Positions 25,048 through 32,260 of a stretch of 64,000 bases of DNA are shown piece after piece (position 1 is the stretch's first letter; every line of letters begins with the position of its first letter). The notes beneath the pieces are model-generated. The model worked only from the letters and a program-made list of their open reading frames with translations, had not been told where the DNA came from and did not search any database. Made by a program: the position numbers and the translations under genes. This DNA is from JAGOUA01 sp964428975 (lineage in GTDB: Bacteria; Patescibacteriota; Patescibacteriia; 2-12-FULL-60-25): NCBI GenBank assembly GCA_964428975.1, contig CAYSAI010000006.1:1-64000 (forward strand). The letters are read 5' to 3'.

Positions 25048-25674
25048 CTAGTCGTCCGATTCGGGCGGCGTGTAAGAAGATCCGTCCATGAGATCGGCGA
25101 ACGTGTCGAGTTCCATGTGTCTTCCGCAAGTGGCGGAGCAGAGACCTCCTCTGGATCCAAATGGGGCATCCTCCCAGCGTTCTACACAGAGAAAGTTCGA
25201 GCCATCGCTCCGGTGCCAGATCAGAAACCGATAGCTTCCGTAGTGAGCACGTTCATAGGAGAGAGGTAGACGGAATTCCGAACGCTGGTACGTAACGGTG
25301 ACCCTGCCCTCGCACGGCGCTGCTGGCAAGGGGAAATTATGAAACGCTATCTCTTGTGGTTGCTGATCAGGACCGGGAAATGGATTCAATGGATCGTTCC
25401 GAAGTGAAAAAAATTGGCCAACGTTCGGATTGCGAACGAGATACTCGTTCAGGTTCCCATCCCCAGCTTTTCTGGTTCGCGGTACCTGCTCGCAATTCCC
25501 ATTGCGAGGGAAGATCTGCCAGGCTCGAAAGATGCATCCGACCAGAGCGGCGAGCACGATGGCTACGAGACCGATGCGCATTGTTCGTACTTGGTACAGC
25601 AACGTAGTGATGACCGCGTCCCGATCTTTGGTGGTTGTGGAGCGATAGGGGTGCTCGGAAGAAGGCTGTTCCAT
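25048..25674 (-). CDS. Hypothetical membrane-anchored protein
   Basis: A 208-residue protein with a hydrophilic N-terminus, one membrane helix (IGLVAIVLAALVGCIF, about 34-49) and an outside domain with several cysteines, including LCSATCGRH near the end, which may form disulfides or a metal site. No family recognised. ATG at 25674 has GGAGG 6 nt upstream. Its promoter lies back to back with that of the next plus-strand gene, the two -35 boxes sharing one palindrome. Confidence 0.65.
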   Translation of the reverse strand: MEQPSSEHPYRSTTTKDRDAVITTLLYQVRTMRIGLVAIVLAALVGCIFRAWQIFPRNGNCEQVPRTRKAGDGNLNEYLVRNPNVGQFFSLRNDPLNPFPGPDQQPQEIAFHNFPLPAAPCEGRVTVTYQRSEFRLPLSYERAHYGSYRFLIWHRSDGSNFLCVERWEDAPFGSRGGLCSATCGRHMELDTFADLMDGSSYTPPESDD

Positions 25675-25692
25675 CGTATCCTCCTACTTCAA

Positions 25693-25752
25693 ATTAGACC
25701 AGAAATAAGCCTAAAAGTCAAGCTTGACAGGGTGCGCGCTCCGCTTCATGCT
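25693..25752. promoter_or_regulatory. Divergent promoter pair sharing a palindromic -35 region
   Basis: Minus strand: TTGACT (25716-25721), 17-nt spacer, TCTAAT (25693-25698). Plus strand: TTGACA (25724-25729), 17-nt spacer, CATGCT (25747-25752). The two -35 boxes fall in the perfect palindrome GTCAAGCTTGAC (25717-25728), so only one polymerase could occupy it at a time. Confidence 0.65.
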
Positions 25753-25776
25753 CTCTCTACGAAAGAGAGGTACGGT

Positions 25777-26313
25777 ATGGATACGACGCTTGAATGGGAA
25801 GGTGTTCTGAAGCCAGACGTTTTTCTTATGGTTTTTTGTAAAGATTATGTGAGAAGTTTCGTTGTGCATATCGCGCAAGGGAATGCGGAAGTAGATCGTA
25901 AACCGCCTCGTTACGCGGAAGATTGGTCTCTCCTGCACGCGCTTCAGACGGGGATCGAAAACTTTCGCGCAGGAAAACACTACGATGAAAGCACACCTCT
26001 CTCCACGCAGAGAGATACGCACGTGTCGAGCGGCGTGTGTCGATATTTAGAGGAGTGGCTTAGAAGCTCAAACTTTTTTTACGCGACGCGTACGATCGAG
26101 GGGTTTCTTCAGATCGAACTTCGAGGACATAAACAGTTTCGAGAAGTGCGGTTTCGTCGTGAGTGCAAAGGATCCGGTTTTTTCAGCGAAATCGTCGGCG
26201 GAGAATACGCATGGAGGGTTGATCGTTACACAAAGACCGGCACAGGTGCCGATCTTTGGCTCGCGGCAGAAGCAGCCTTTGCCGCTCCGGAAATTCCCTG
26301 GATCCAGCCTTAA
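25777..26313 (+). CDS. Hypothetical protein
   Basis: A 178-residue soluble protein starting MDTTLEWEGVLKPDVFLMVF. It mixes beta strands (FLQIELRGHKQFREVRFRRE) with helices and has an aromatic-rich middle. No family recognised. The start is fixed by an AGAGAGG site; that site lies in the 3' arm of a CTCTCT...AGAGAG hairpin at the 5' end of the predicted transcript, so translation could be modulated. It ends 9 nt inside a terminator stem. Confidence 0.65.
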   Translation: MDTTLEWEGVLKPDVFLMVFCKDYVRSFVVHIAQGNAEVDRKPPRYAEDWSLLHALQTGIENFRAGKHYDESTPLSTQRDTHVSSGVCRYLEEWLRSSNFFYATRTIEGFLQIELRGHKQFREVRFRRECKGSGFFSEIVGGEYAWRVDRYTKTGTGADLWLAAEAAFAAPEIPWIQP

Positions 26314-26325
26314 GCTGGGTTTTTT
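26304..26325 (+). terminator. Intrinsic terminator overlapping the preceding stop
   Basis: CCAGC-CTTAA-GCTGG followed by GTTTTTTG; the TAA stop lies in the loop. Confidence 0.85.
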
Positions 26326-26524
26326 GTTGTGCTTAGTCGAATTTAGCTGTTTTACAAAGGAACCAAAGCGAAGTTTTACTTCCTCCATCATCTTCCACTC
26401 GTTTTGTCTCATTCGGATGGGCTCACTCTGCACGAATGGGTGCGCTGCACCGCGGTCTCTCCTTGTCCTCCACTCCTATCGGCGCTACGGTAAGAAGAGA
26501 CCTCATCCTTAAGCGCATACTCCT

Positions 26525-27337
26525 ATGGCGAATTGGAATGACCTTGGCACGCGAGGAAACGTTGAAGATCGACGCGGCGTTGGGCCTGCGTTCATTGGAG
26601 GAGGGTTGGGCGTGGTAGGCACGATCGCGGTGCTCGCGTTTCAGCTATTGAGCGGAGGCGATCTCAACGACGTCCTCTCGCAGCTTGAGGTGAGTCAAAT
26701 TCAAACGCAAAATACGTATCAAGCGGAGGATTTTGCTGGAGAGGATTCCTACGAAGTGTTCGCCTCGACCGTGCTTGGATCGACGAACGACATGTGGTCG
26801 AAGGTGTTTGTGCAGAATGGAAAAACGTATGTTCCACCCAAGCTCGTGCTGTTTCGGCAGGCGACGCGCTCTTCGTGTGGTGGTGCGACGAGCGAGGTGG
26901 GTCCGCACTATTGCCCGCTCGACAAAACCATCTATCTCGACGAAACGTTTTTTGATGAGCTACAAACACGTTTTCGCGCGAAGGGTGGTGATGTCGCGGA
27001 AGCGTATGTGATCGCGCACGAGGTGGGACATCATGTGCAACATGCGCTCGGCAATCTCGATGATGCGCGTGATAACGAGAGCTCGATAAAAACAGAGCTG
27101 CAAGCGGACTGTTTCGCAGGATTGTGGGCGTATTCTGTTCGTGATCTTGGCGTGTTCGAACCGGGAGAAATTAATGAGGCGCTCGATGCTGCGGCGGCCG
27201 TAGGAGACGACCGCATCCAAAAAGCCGCCACGGGACGCGTACATCCGGAAACATGGACGCACGGCTCATCCGCTGAACGTGTGCGATGGTTCACGAAGGG
27301 ATATGAGAGCGGCTCGGTTGCGAAGTGCGAGGCTTAA
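26525..27337 (+). CDS. ypfJ: Neutral zinc metallopeptidase, YpfJ family
   Basis: A 270-residue protein of the putative neutral zinc metallopeptidase family (PF04228-like). It has a short cytoplasmic N-terminus, one membrane helix (about 22-40) and an outside domain with SSCGGA and HYCPLDKTIYLDETFFDEL, the zinc motif HEVGHHVQ, ELQADCFAGLWAY with the third ligand, and the closing HGSSAERVRWFTKGYESG. All hallmark residues are intact. Substrate unknown. The gap of about 200 nt before it shows no gene; the nearest -10-like box (CATACT) is too close to the ATG to be a normal promoter. Confidence 0.92.
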   Translation: MANWNDLGTRGNVEDRRGVGPAFIGGGLGVVGTIAVLAFQLLSGGDLNDVLSQLEVSQIQTQNTYQAEDFAGEDSYEVFASTVLGSTNDMWSKVFVQNGKTYVPPKLVLFRQATRSSCGGATSEVGPHYCPLDKTIYLDETFFDELQTRFRAKGGDVAEAYVIAHEVGHHVQHALGNLDDARDNESSIKTELQADCFAGLWAYSVRDLGVFEPGEINEALDAAAAVGDDRIQKAATGRVHPETWTHGSSAERVRWFTKGYESGSVAKCEA

Positions 27338-27342
27338 TGGAA

Positions 27343-27386
27343 TACCAATCAAAAAACCTCGCATGTGCGAGATTCTTTGATTGGTA
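27343..27386 (-). terminator. Hairpin left by the element: original tRNA-Glu terminator, also ends ypfJ
   Basis: Outer arms TACCAATCAAA (27343-27353) and TTTGATTGGTA (27376-27386), inner stem CTCGCA-TG-TGCGAG. On the minus strand the inner stem is followed by GTTTTTTG. It directly abuts the attL copy of the tRNA-Glu 3' end, so before integration it should have been the tRNA's own terminator. Confidence 0.7.
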
Positions 27387-27402
27387 GCCCCAGGGGGAAT
27401 CG
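27381..27402. other. attL: 22-nt copy of the tRNA-Glu 3' end
   Basis: Positions 27381-27402 are identical to 33755-33776, which is the 3' end (CCA end plus acceptor and T-arm part) of tRNA-Glu. The copy has no tRNA attached and marks the left end of the integrated element. Confidence 0.85.
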
Positions 27403-27492
27403 CCTTCGCTTATCGCTCAGGTCCGGGGCTTCGCACGGATGAACGTGCCCCGCACGTTCTGTGCTCGCCCGTTCGATTCCCTCATGAAGGAA

Positions 27493-27537
27493 TACCAATC
27501 AAAAAAACCTCGCATGCGCGAGATTCTTTGATTGGTA
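27493..27537. repeat. Second copy of the tRNA-terminator hairpin, exactly 150 nt from the first
   Basis: The segment 27489-27540 repeats 27339-27390 with one substitution and one extra A. It ends in the first 10 nt of the att core (TTGGTAGCCC) and then diverges. Between the copies, GGGAATCG (27395-27402) and CGATTCCC (27474-27481) form a separate inverted repeat. The layout suggests an older, decayed integration event at the same tRNA. Confidence 0.8.
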
Positions 27538-27540
27538 GCC

Positions 27541-27871
27541 CATGTGGGTGCGCGGTGGAATGAGCTTGTTTCCGAGCTGGAACGCTGGCATGAATTCGGT
27601 AAGTCGAGGGAAATGGCTCAAACATTGGCGTAAACGGAGCGAAGATCGCGTTCATCTAGGACTGCCATAAGGGATTAAAATAGCTTTATCCGTCTTAGAG
27701 AGGGAGACTTGGGGATTGGTTGATGTACGTTCTTGGAATCATGCGGACGCCGCGCGATTTTTTGTGAGTACCGTTTTCGGTACTGGTTTCTAGGTTATTA
27801 GGTTTTTAACCTAGAAAACCTAGCCGCTTATTTTAGCCACGTTTTAGGTTCTTAGGTTTTCGTTTCAAAGA
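27541..27871. other. Non-coding left end of the element
   Basis: No supported gene in about 330 nt. It holds a perfect hairpin AGTACCG-TTTT-CGGTACT (27767-27784) and five occurrences of TAGGTT or its complement AACCTA between 27791 and 27858 (27791, 27799, 27808, 27817, 27845) plus a sixth at 27853. These may be binding sites for the recombinase or a regulator, or a terminator for the DUF4238 gene that ends at 27872. Confidence 0.5.
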
Positions 27872-28885
27872 TCAGGTCATCCGTTGAGAGCGCTTTTTCT
27901 TCAGGTGATATTCGCGCCAAGGTTTTTCGTATTTTTCGAAATAGGCTCTTTCTAGGCTGCCGGGGTTCGTATAGCCAGAAAGTAGCCCATCGAGCAGAGG
28001 CCGCTCACCAGAATATGCAGACCCTTGAGCGTGGCTCACGAGGAGCATGTTGAGGGTCTTAACTCGGTCATCATCTTTCTTGAAAAGAGTTTCTCTCGTC
28101 GCTTTTCTGGGCGTAATCGGATAAGTGAGCTCGAACAGAATCTCTGGCGTAAGCGGGAAATACTTGCTTCTCTCCAAAAATGAAGCGCCGTAAAAGCTCT
28201 GTGGCGGCAGGAACCATTCGACGACCGGCGAATCCATCGTAATGAAACGCTCACTTCCTCGAGCGAGATAGATTTTCCAATTCATTCCAAAGAACATATT
28301 TGCGAATCCCGGCTCGCCATAGCCAAGTGACTCCATCATGAATCTGAGATGATGTGCGTTATTAAAGCGGAGGTCGTAAGAACCGCTTTCCATCATCTCC
28401 ACCATCTTTTTGCGTTCCTGCTGAGATAAATCAGCTTCCGTTTCGTTGGCGAAGCGCTCAACTTGTTCGGGCGCATAAAATCGCATCATCTGCTTTGTCA
28501 GATCCGTGTGCATGGCATTGAGCTGTTTTCTCATTCCAGGTGACCGGAGCCAAAGCATACTCATGAGTGCCGCGAGGATATATCGATCATCCTGATGAAT
28601 CTGCTTATAAGCAGTAATGTCGTCGATGATTCTCGGCAATTCGAGGGAGACTCGACTTTCAATTTGATTCAGCCACTGCTCAACGTGCTGCGACACCTCG
28701 TCGGGCACTCCAGTTTCAACCGCATAGAAATAATGTTCGTAGCCAAAACTTTGATAAGGGTGGGGGTTCCCTATTCGTTTATTTTTGATGTCGAGTGCCT
28801 GAAGTTTGCCTTGCGGGTCAGCGAAGTTCTTCAGATAGAATTGCGGCACGAAATGTTGTTTTTTTGTTGGGTTCGCCGTGTCCAT
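27872..28885 (-). CDS. DUF4238-family protein
   Basis: A 337-residue protein opening with the family signature KQHFVPQFYLKNFAD, followed by a charged alpha-helical body and a mid-region FITMDSPVVEWFLPP with YPITPRKATRETLF, both typical of DUF4238 members. These proteins are frequent near restriction, toxin and other mobile genes, but no activity is established that I know of. It is transcribed away from the methyltransferase; the 83-nt gap between them holds directly repeated GTAAAC. It is the only minus-strand gene of the element. Confidence 0.82.
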   Translation of the reverse strand: MDTANPTKKQHFVPQFYLKNFADPQGKLQALDIKNKRIGNPHPYQSFGYEHYFYAVETGVPDEVSQHVEQWLNQIESRVSLELPRIIDDITAYKQIHQDDRYILAALMSMLWLRSPGMRKQLNAMHTDLTKQMMRFYAPEQVERFANETEADLSQQERKKMVEMMESGSYDLRFNNAHHLRFMMESLGYGEPGFANMFFGMNWKIYLARGSERFITMDSPVVEWFLPPQSFYGASFLERSKYFPLTPEILFELTYPITPRKATRETLFKKDDDRVKTLNMLLVSHAQGSAYSGERPLLDGLLSGYTNPGSLERAYFEKYEKPWREYHLKKKRSQRMT

Positions 28886-28934
28886 GTTCGAGGTCTAGCC
28901 CTTGCCAAACCGTTGAAGGTAGTCTGATACGAGA

Positions 28935-28950
28935 GTAAACTATTGTAAAC
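28935..28950. promoter_or_regulatory. Direct repeat in the DUF4238/methyltransferase divergent gap
   Basis: GTAAAC at 28935-28940 and again at 28945-28950, one helical turn apart, in the 83-nt region between divergent genes. This could be an operator, perhaps for the element's small HTH protein. No clear -35/-10 pair is visible for either gene. Confidence 0.3.
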
Positions 28951-28968
28951 AGTCATTCCTCTCACTTT

Positions 28969-29961
28969 ATGCCAGAAAATTCTACCAAAACTAAAGAACG
29001 CTCCGAGCGTAATAAAACCATCGCCTTAAGCGATGCCGAAACAGCTCTCCTGCAGAGCCGTTTGTTGAAAATTAGCCAACCCGTTTCGGCGGCAGACTTG
29101 ACTAACAAGACGCTTCATCATGATCTCTTTGAAATACTCGACCATCTACCAGAAAAGTTTGTTGATCTTCTATTCATTGATCCTCCGTACAACCTCAACA
29201 AGCAATTCAACTCCAACTCATTCAAGGCGATGAAGGATGATGACTATGAGGATTGGCTGGATTCGTGGTTTAGCAAGCTGCTTAAGACCTTGAAGCCAAC
29301 CGCGAGCGTCTATCTCTGTGGTGATTGGAAATCTTCCGGTGCGCTCTACAGCGTCCTATCCAAATATCTCAATGTCAGAAACCGCATTACTTGGGAACGT
29401 GAGAAGGGGCGCGGCGCATTGTCGAATTGGAAAAATGCCTCGGAAGATATTTGGTTCGCAACCGTTTCCGATGATTACTATTTCAATCCTGACTCCGTGA
29501 AGCTGAAAAAGAAGGTCATCGCTCCCTACAAAGACACGTCCGGCCAACCGAAGGATTGGGCAGAAGAGACAGACGGTAATTATCGCCTAACCTTCCCTTC
29601 AAATCTTTGGACTGATCTCACCATTCCTTTCTGGTCAATGCCGGAGAATACCGATCATCCAACGCAGAAACCCGAAAAGCTACTGGCTAAGATTCTGCTG
29701 GCTAGTTCACAAGAAGGAGACTTCATTTTTGACCCCTTTCTAGGTTCGGGTACGACCTCCGTGGTAGCGGCGAAACTTGGACGTAAGTATTGCGGCATAG
29801 AGGTTGATGAAACGTTTGCTTGCCTTACGGAAAAACGACTCGAGATGGCACGGACAAACGCTAAGATACAGGGGTATGCGGATGGCGTTTTTTGGGAACG
29901 GAATAGCTTAAGCGATCAGAAAGTTTCGCCGATTAAAAATCAAAGCTTATTCTCTATTTAG
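28969..29961 (+). CDS. Site-specific DNA methyltransferase (beta-class amino-methylase)
   Basis: A 330-residue S-adenosylmethionine-dependent methylase. Motif IV DPPY is at 71-74 and the SAM-binding motif I DPFLGSGTT at 255-263, preceded by HPTQKPEKLL; this order (catalytic motif first) is the beta class, which makes N6-methyladenine or N4-methylcytosine. The region between them (about 85-225) is the probable target-recognition part. The endonuclease gene begins 4 nt after its stop, making a compact type II restriction-modification unit. The recognition sequence cannot be deduced here. Confidence 0.92.
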   Translation: MPENSTKTKERSERNKTIALSDAETALLQSRLLKISQPVSAADLTNKTLHHDLFEILDHLPEKFVDLLFIDPPYNLNKQFNSNSFKAMKDDDYEDWLDSWFSKLLKTLKPTASVYLCGDWKSSGALYSVLSKYLNVRNRITWEREKGRGALSNWKNASEDIWFATVSDDYYFNPDSVKLKKKVIAPYKDTSGQPKDWAEETDGNYRLTFPSNLWTDLTIPFWSMPENTDHPTQKPEKLLAKILLASSQEGDFIFDPFLGSGTTSVVAAKLGRKYCGIEVDETFACLTEKRLEMARTNAKIQGYADGVFWERNSLSDQKVSPIKNQSLFSI

Positions 29962-29965
29962 CCGT

Positions 29966-30628
29966 ATGACCAAAAGCACTCTGTTCACAAAGACGAAATA
30001 TACGGCGATAGAAAAACGTATCAAGGATTTTCTCAATAAAGAAAAAGACTTTCTTTCCGAACGAACGGTAGACAGTCCTCGAGCCGTTGGTGACGCGCTT
30101 CAAAGCTTACTGGAGGAAAAATTTGGGGAGCTGATGTCGGATGTCATCCAAGAGTATTCAGCAAGCTTCGCCCGCCGCGCGATGGCTGATTTGGCTTTTA
30201 CCGATAAGGATGGCTTCTACAACGTCATTGATATCAAAACGCACCGACTTGATACAAAGTTCAACATGCCAAACCTGACCTCGGTAGAAAGGTTGGCGCG
30301 TTTCTATGAGGACGATAAAAACAAGTTCGTCATTCTCTCAATCGCCTACAACGTAAAGAATCTCAAGCTCAAGGTGGAAAGCGTTCACTTTATACCGATT
30401 GAATATCTCTCTTGGGATTGCCTAACTCTGGGCGCGCTCGGCTGGGGTCAAATTCAGATCGCCAATTCAAACAATATCATCGTTAATCCGGAATACAGCC
30501 GTAAAAAATGGATGCTAGAATTGTGCAACGAGCTTTTCGCTTTTTATCCTCATGAAATTGAGAAAATTGCCAAGCGAATCGAGTACTTCAAGAAGATCCA
30601 AGAAAAGTGGCTGAACAAGAAAGACTGA
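29966..30628 (+). CDS. Type II restriction endonuclease, PD-(D/E)XK fold, HincII-like core
   Basis: A 220-residue protein directly after the methyltransferase. The active-site pattern is MADLAFTDKDGFYNVIDIKT: Asp75, then Asp89 and Lys91 (D-x13-D-x-K), followed by FNMPNLTSVERL. From memory this closely resembles the HincII core (an aspartate, a hydrophobic strand with FYELLDVKT, then a PN..S segment). Later IEYLSWDCLTLGALGWGQIQI could form the family's DNA-contact strands. The acidic N-terminal helix and the basic C-terminus (about 200-220) are of normal size. Function is inferred from motif plus neighbour. Confidence 0.75.
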   Translation: MTKSTLFTKTKYTAIEKRIKDFLNKEKDFLSERTVDSPRAVGDALQSLLEEKFGELMSDVIQEYSASFARRAMADLAFTDKDGFYNVIDIKTHRLDTKFNMPNLTSVERLARFYEDDKNKFVILSIAYNVKNLKLKVESVHFIPIEYLSWDCLTLGALGWGQIQIANSNNIIVNPEYSRKKWMLELCNELFAFYPHEIEKIAKRIEYFKKIQEKWLNKKD

Positions 30629-30629
30629 T

Positions 30630-30815
30630 ATGCAAGCAATCGCTGACAGCATCAAATTCTATCTGGTAGATGAGGTCGCGCAGAAACTTCGTGTAAACAA
30701 GATGACGATTTACCGCTACATTAAAGCTGGCCGCTTGGACGCCTATAAGTTTGGGAAGGAGTTTCGAGTAACGAAAGAGGCTTTTACAAAATTCCTGAAG
30801 GAGCATGAGCTATGA
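30630..30815 (+). CDS. Excisionase/MerR-like HTH protein
   Basis: A 61-residue winged-helix protein with the excisionase-family pattern FYLVDEVAQKLRVNKMTIYRYIKAGRLDAYKFGKEFRV (two helices and a turn, then a wing). It could direct excision by the serine recombinase or regulate the RM and HEPN genes. It begins 2 nt after the endonuclease stop and overlaps the next gene by 4 nt (ATGA), so it is translated with both. Confidence 0.85.
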   Translation: MQAIADSIKFYLVDEVAQKLRVNKMTIYRYIKAGRLDAYKFGKEFRVTKEAFTKFLKEHEL

Positions 30816-31933
30816 AGATGCATATCGAAAAGGCTCAAAAGCTTGCCGGCTTCATTGCTGAAACAGCTCCCGTGGGAGCTACTACAGCAAAAGTAACAAC
30901 CAAGGCATGCGGCACATCTGACGAGGAGCTTTTTCATCGCATTACTGAACATCTGTGGAACGTCATCATCAATGATTGCCCTGCCGTAAAAGTTGTTCCT
31001 GACTCATTGTTCAACTTTATCTACATCATTCATCAAGATGAAAGTGCTGATCTGTACTTGAACCACCAGATAGAAATATACATCCGACCAAGAAGAGACA
31101 TCGCGGCCGGCGAAATGGTGACATCGAAAGATATTGCCGACATTGGAGCTCTGCGTTTTCTTGGTGTTACTCTTGAAAAAACGGATCGCGTGTTTTGTTG
31201 CTTTAAGGCCGATTGGAAATTTGGTTGGTATTTCAACTTCTTTCCGGATGGGCAAGAGTTAGATATCGAAGAAGTACCCGAAACATGCGGCTCAATATAC
31301 CGTTACCTAAAATACGAATACCTTTATTCCGTTTTGGAGAACGATGTATCTTTCTCAGCCATCGTCAAGGACGGATGGTTCCCGTTTTCCTGCGTACTGG
31401 ATGAGTTCAGACTTTTTGCGGAAATGTACAAGGATAAGATCGACATCGATTCACGCACTGATGATGTAATGAATAAAATCGATTCTCGTCTTGATGGGAT
31501 TATTGAAAAATGGTGGGACTTACCGGCCTTTCAGAATAAAAAACAACAGATCGAAGCAGGAATTGCGGCGTATAGACAGGCGAATGATCATGGATACATA
31601 CAATGCATCAGCACTCTATACCCATTGGTAGAAGGCATTATGAGAGAGGTGTGCAAGCTCGATGGCATCAGCGCAGACAAGAAACTCCCTGAGTTCATCG
31701 AACTTCTCATTGAGAAATGCAAACGCAGAAACAAATCTAGCGATTCATTGCTTTTGCCGGATGCTTTCCTTCAGTATTTGAAAGAAGAATTCAACAAGCC
31801 GTTCGACGCGAACGCGGCCAATCAAGATGCATCACGGAATACGGTCGCTCACGGAATATCAAACGACTATTCTCGTAAACGAGCTTTGCAATCGATTCTT
31901 ATTTTGGATCAAGTACACTTTTATCTTATTTGA
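30812..31933 (+). CDS. HEPN-motif protein of unknown family
   Basis: A 373-residue soluble protein. The N-terminal 200 residues are not recognised; they contain long aromatic beta stretches such as DWKFGWYFNFFPDGQEL. The C-terminal part is helical and ends with RNTVAHG (Arg342 to His347), a perfect RNxxxH motif as in HEPN RNases and in DUF4209-like defence proteins, followed by a helix of the kind seen after that motif. It is translationally coupled to the HTH protein and follows the RM genes, so a defence or growth-control role is a reasonable inference. A single-family alignment would be needed to confirm the fold. Confidence 0.6.
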   Translation: MKMHIEKAQKLAGFIAETAPVGATTAKVTTKACGTSDEELFHRITEHLWNVIINDCPAVKVVPDSLFNFIYIIHQDESADLYLNHQIEIYIRPRRDIAAGEMVTSKDIADIGALRFLGVTLEKTDRVFCCFKADWKFGWYFNFFPDGQELDIEEVPETCGSIYRYLKYEYLYSVLENDVSFSAIVKDGWFPFSCVLDEFRLFAEMYKDKIDIDSRTDDVMNKIDSRLDGIIEKWWDLPAFQNKKQQIEAGIAAYRQANDHGYIQCISTLYPLVEGIMREVCKLDGISADKKLPEFIELLIEKCKRRNKSSDSLLLPDAFLQYLKEEFNKPFDANAANQDASRNTVAHGISNDYSRKRALQSILILDQVHFYLI

Positions 31934-31983
31934 AGATCCATAGATTGCTGATTTGCCAAATCCAAAATACTAAGCAAACAAAT

Positions 31984-32006
31984 GGGCTGTATGCAGCCCT
32001 CTTTTG
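31984..32006 (+). terminator. Intrinsic terminator of the RM/HEPN operon
   Basis: GGGCTG-TATG-CAGCCC followed by TCTTTTG, about 50 nt after the HEPN gene stop. Confidence 0.75.
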
Positions 32007-32061
32007 TTGCCTGTGTGAATAACGCCGCCTCTCCGGGCGGTGGGTTCAATACCATTACTCC

Positions 32062-32250
32062 ATGCTCAGCTTGGAGCAATGCCGCCGCATCGATCCCGAT
32101 CTCGCCAATCTCCCCGACGAGGAGCTTTTGGCGTTACGTGACAAACTCTATGCCGTGGCGAACACGGCTTTGGACTCTCTCGGCCGTCACGAAGCCTCAA
32201 AACCGACTCACGCGCCCGCTCTGCTCCCCGAATGCGGCAAAGTCGCCTAA
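32062..32250 (+). CDS. Small hypothetical protein upstream of the recombinase
   Basis: A 62-residue acidic helical protein (MLSLEQCRRIDPDLANLPDEELLALRDKLY...). The amphipathic leucine/glutamate pattern is convincing and differs from the basic, low-complexity overlapping frame at 31982-32254. The recombinase starts 11 nt after its stop, so they are probably one operon; it may help control recombination or be an unrelated passenger. No family name known to me. Confidence 0.65.
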   Translation: MLSLEQCRRIDPDLANLPDEELLALRDKLYAVANTALDSLGRHEASKPTHAPALLPECGKVA

Positions 32251-32260
32251 CTGATCCGCT

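Noticed and set aside
26516..26521. CATACT as a leaderless promoter for ypfJ
   Set aside because: It ends only 3 nt before the ATG, so transcription would start inside the coding sequence.
27560..27670. 36-codon frame in the non-coding left end of the element
   Set aside because: It is short, without a ribosome site or recognisable sequence. It may be a decayed gene fragment, but nothing supports it.
31982..32254. 90-residue frame overlapping the small ORF upstream of the recombinase
   Set aside because: It starts inside a terminator stem, is low-complexity (Pro/Ser/Thr/Arg) and overlaps the better 62-residue acidic helical frame at 32062-32250.
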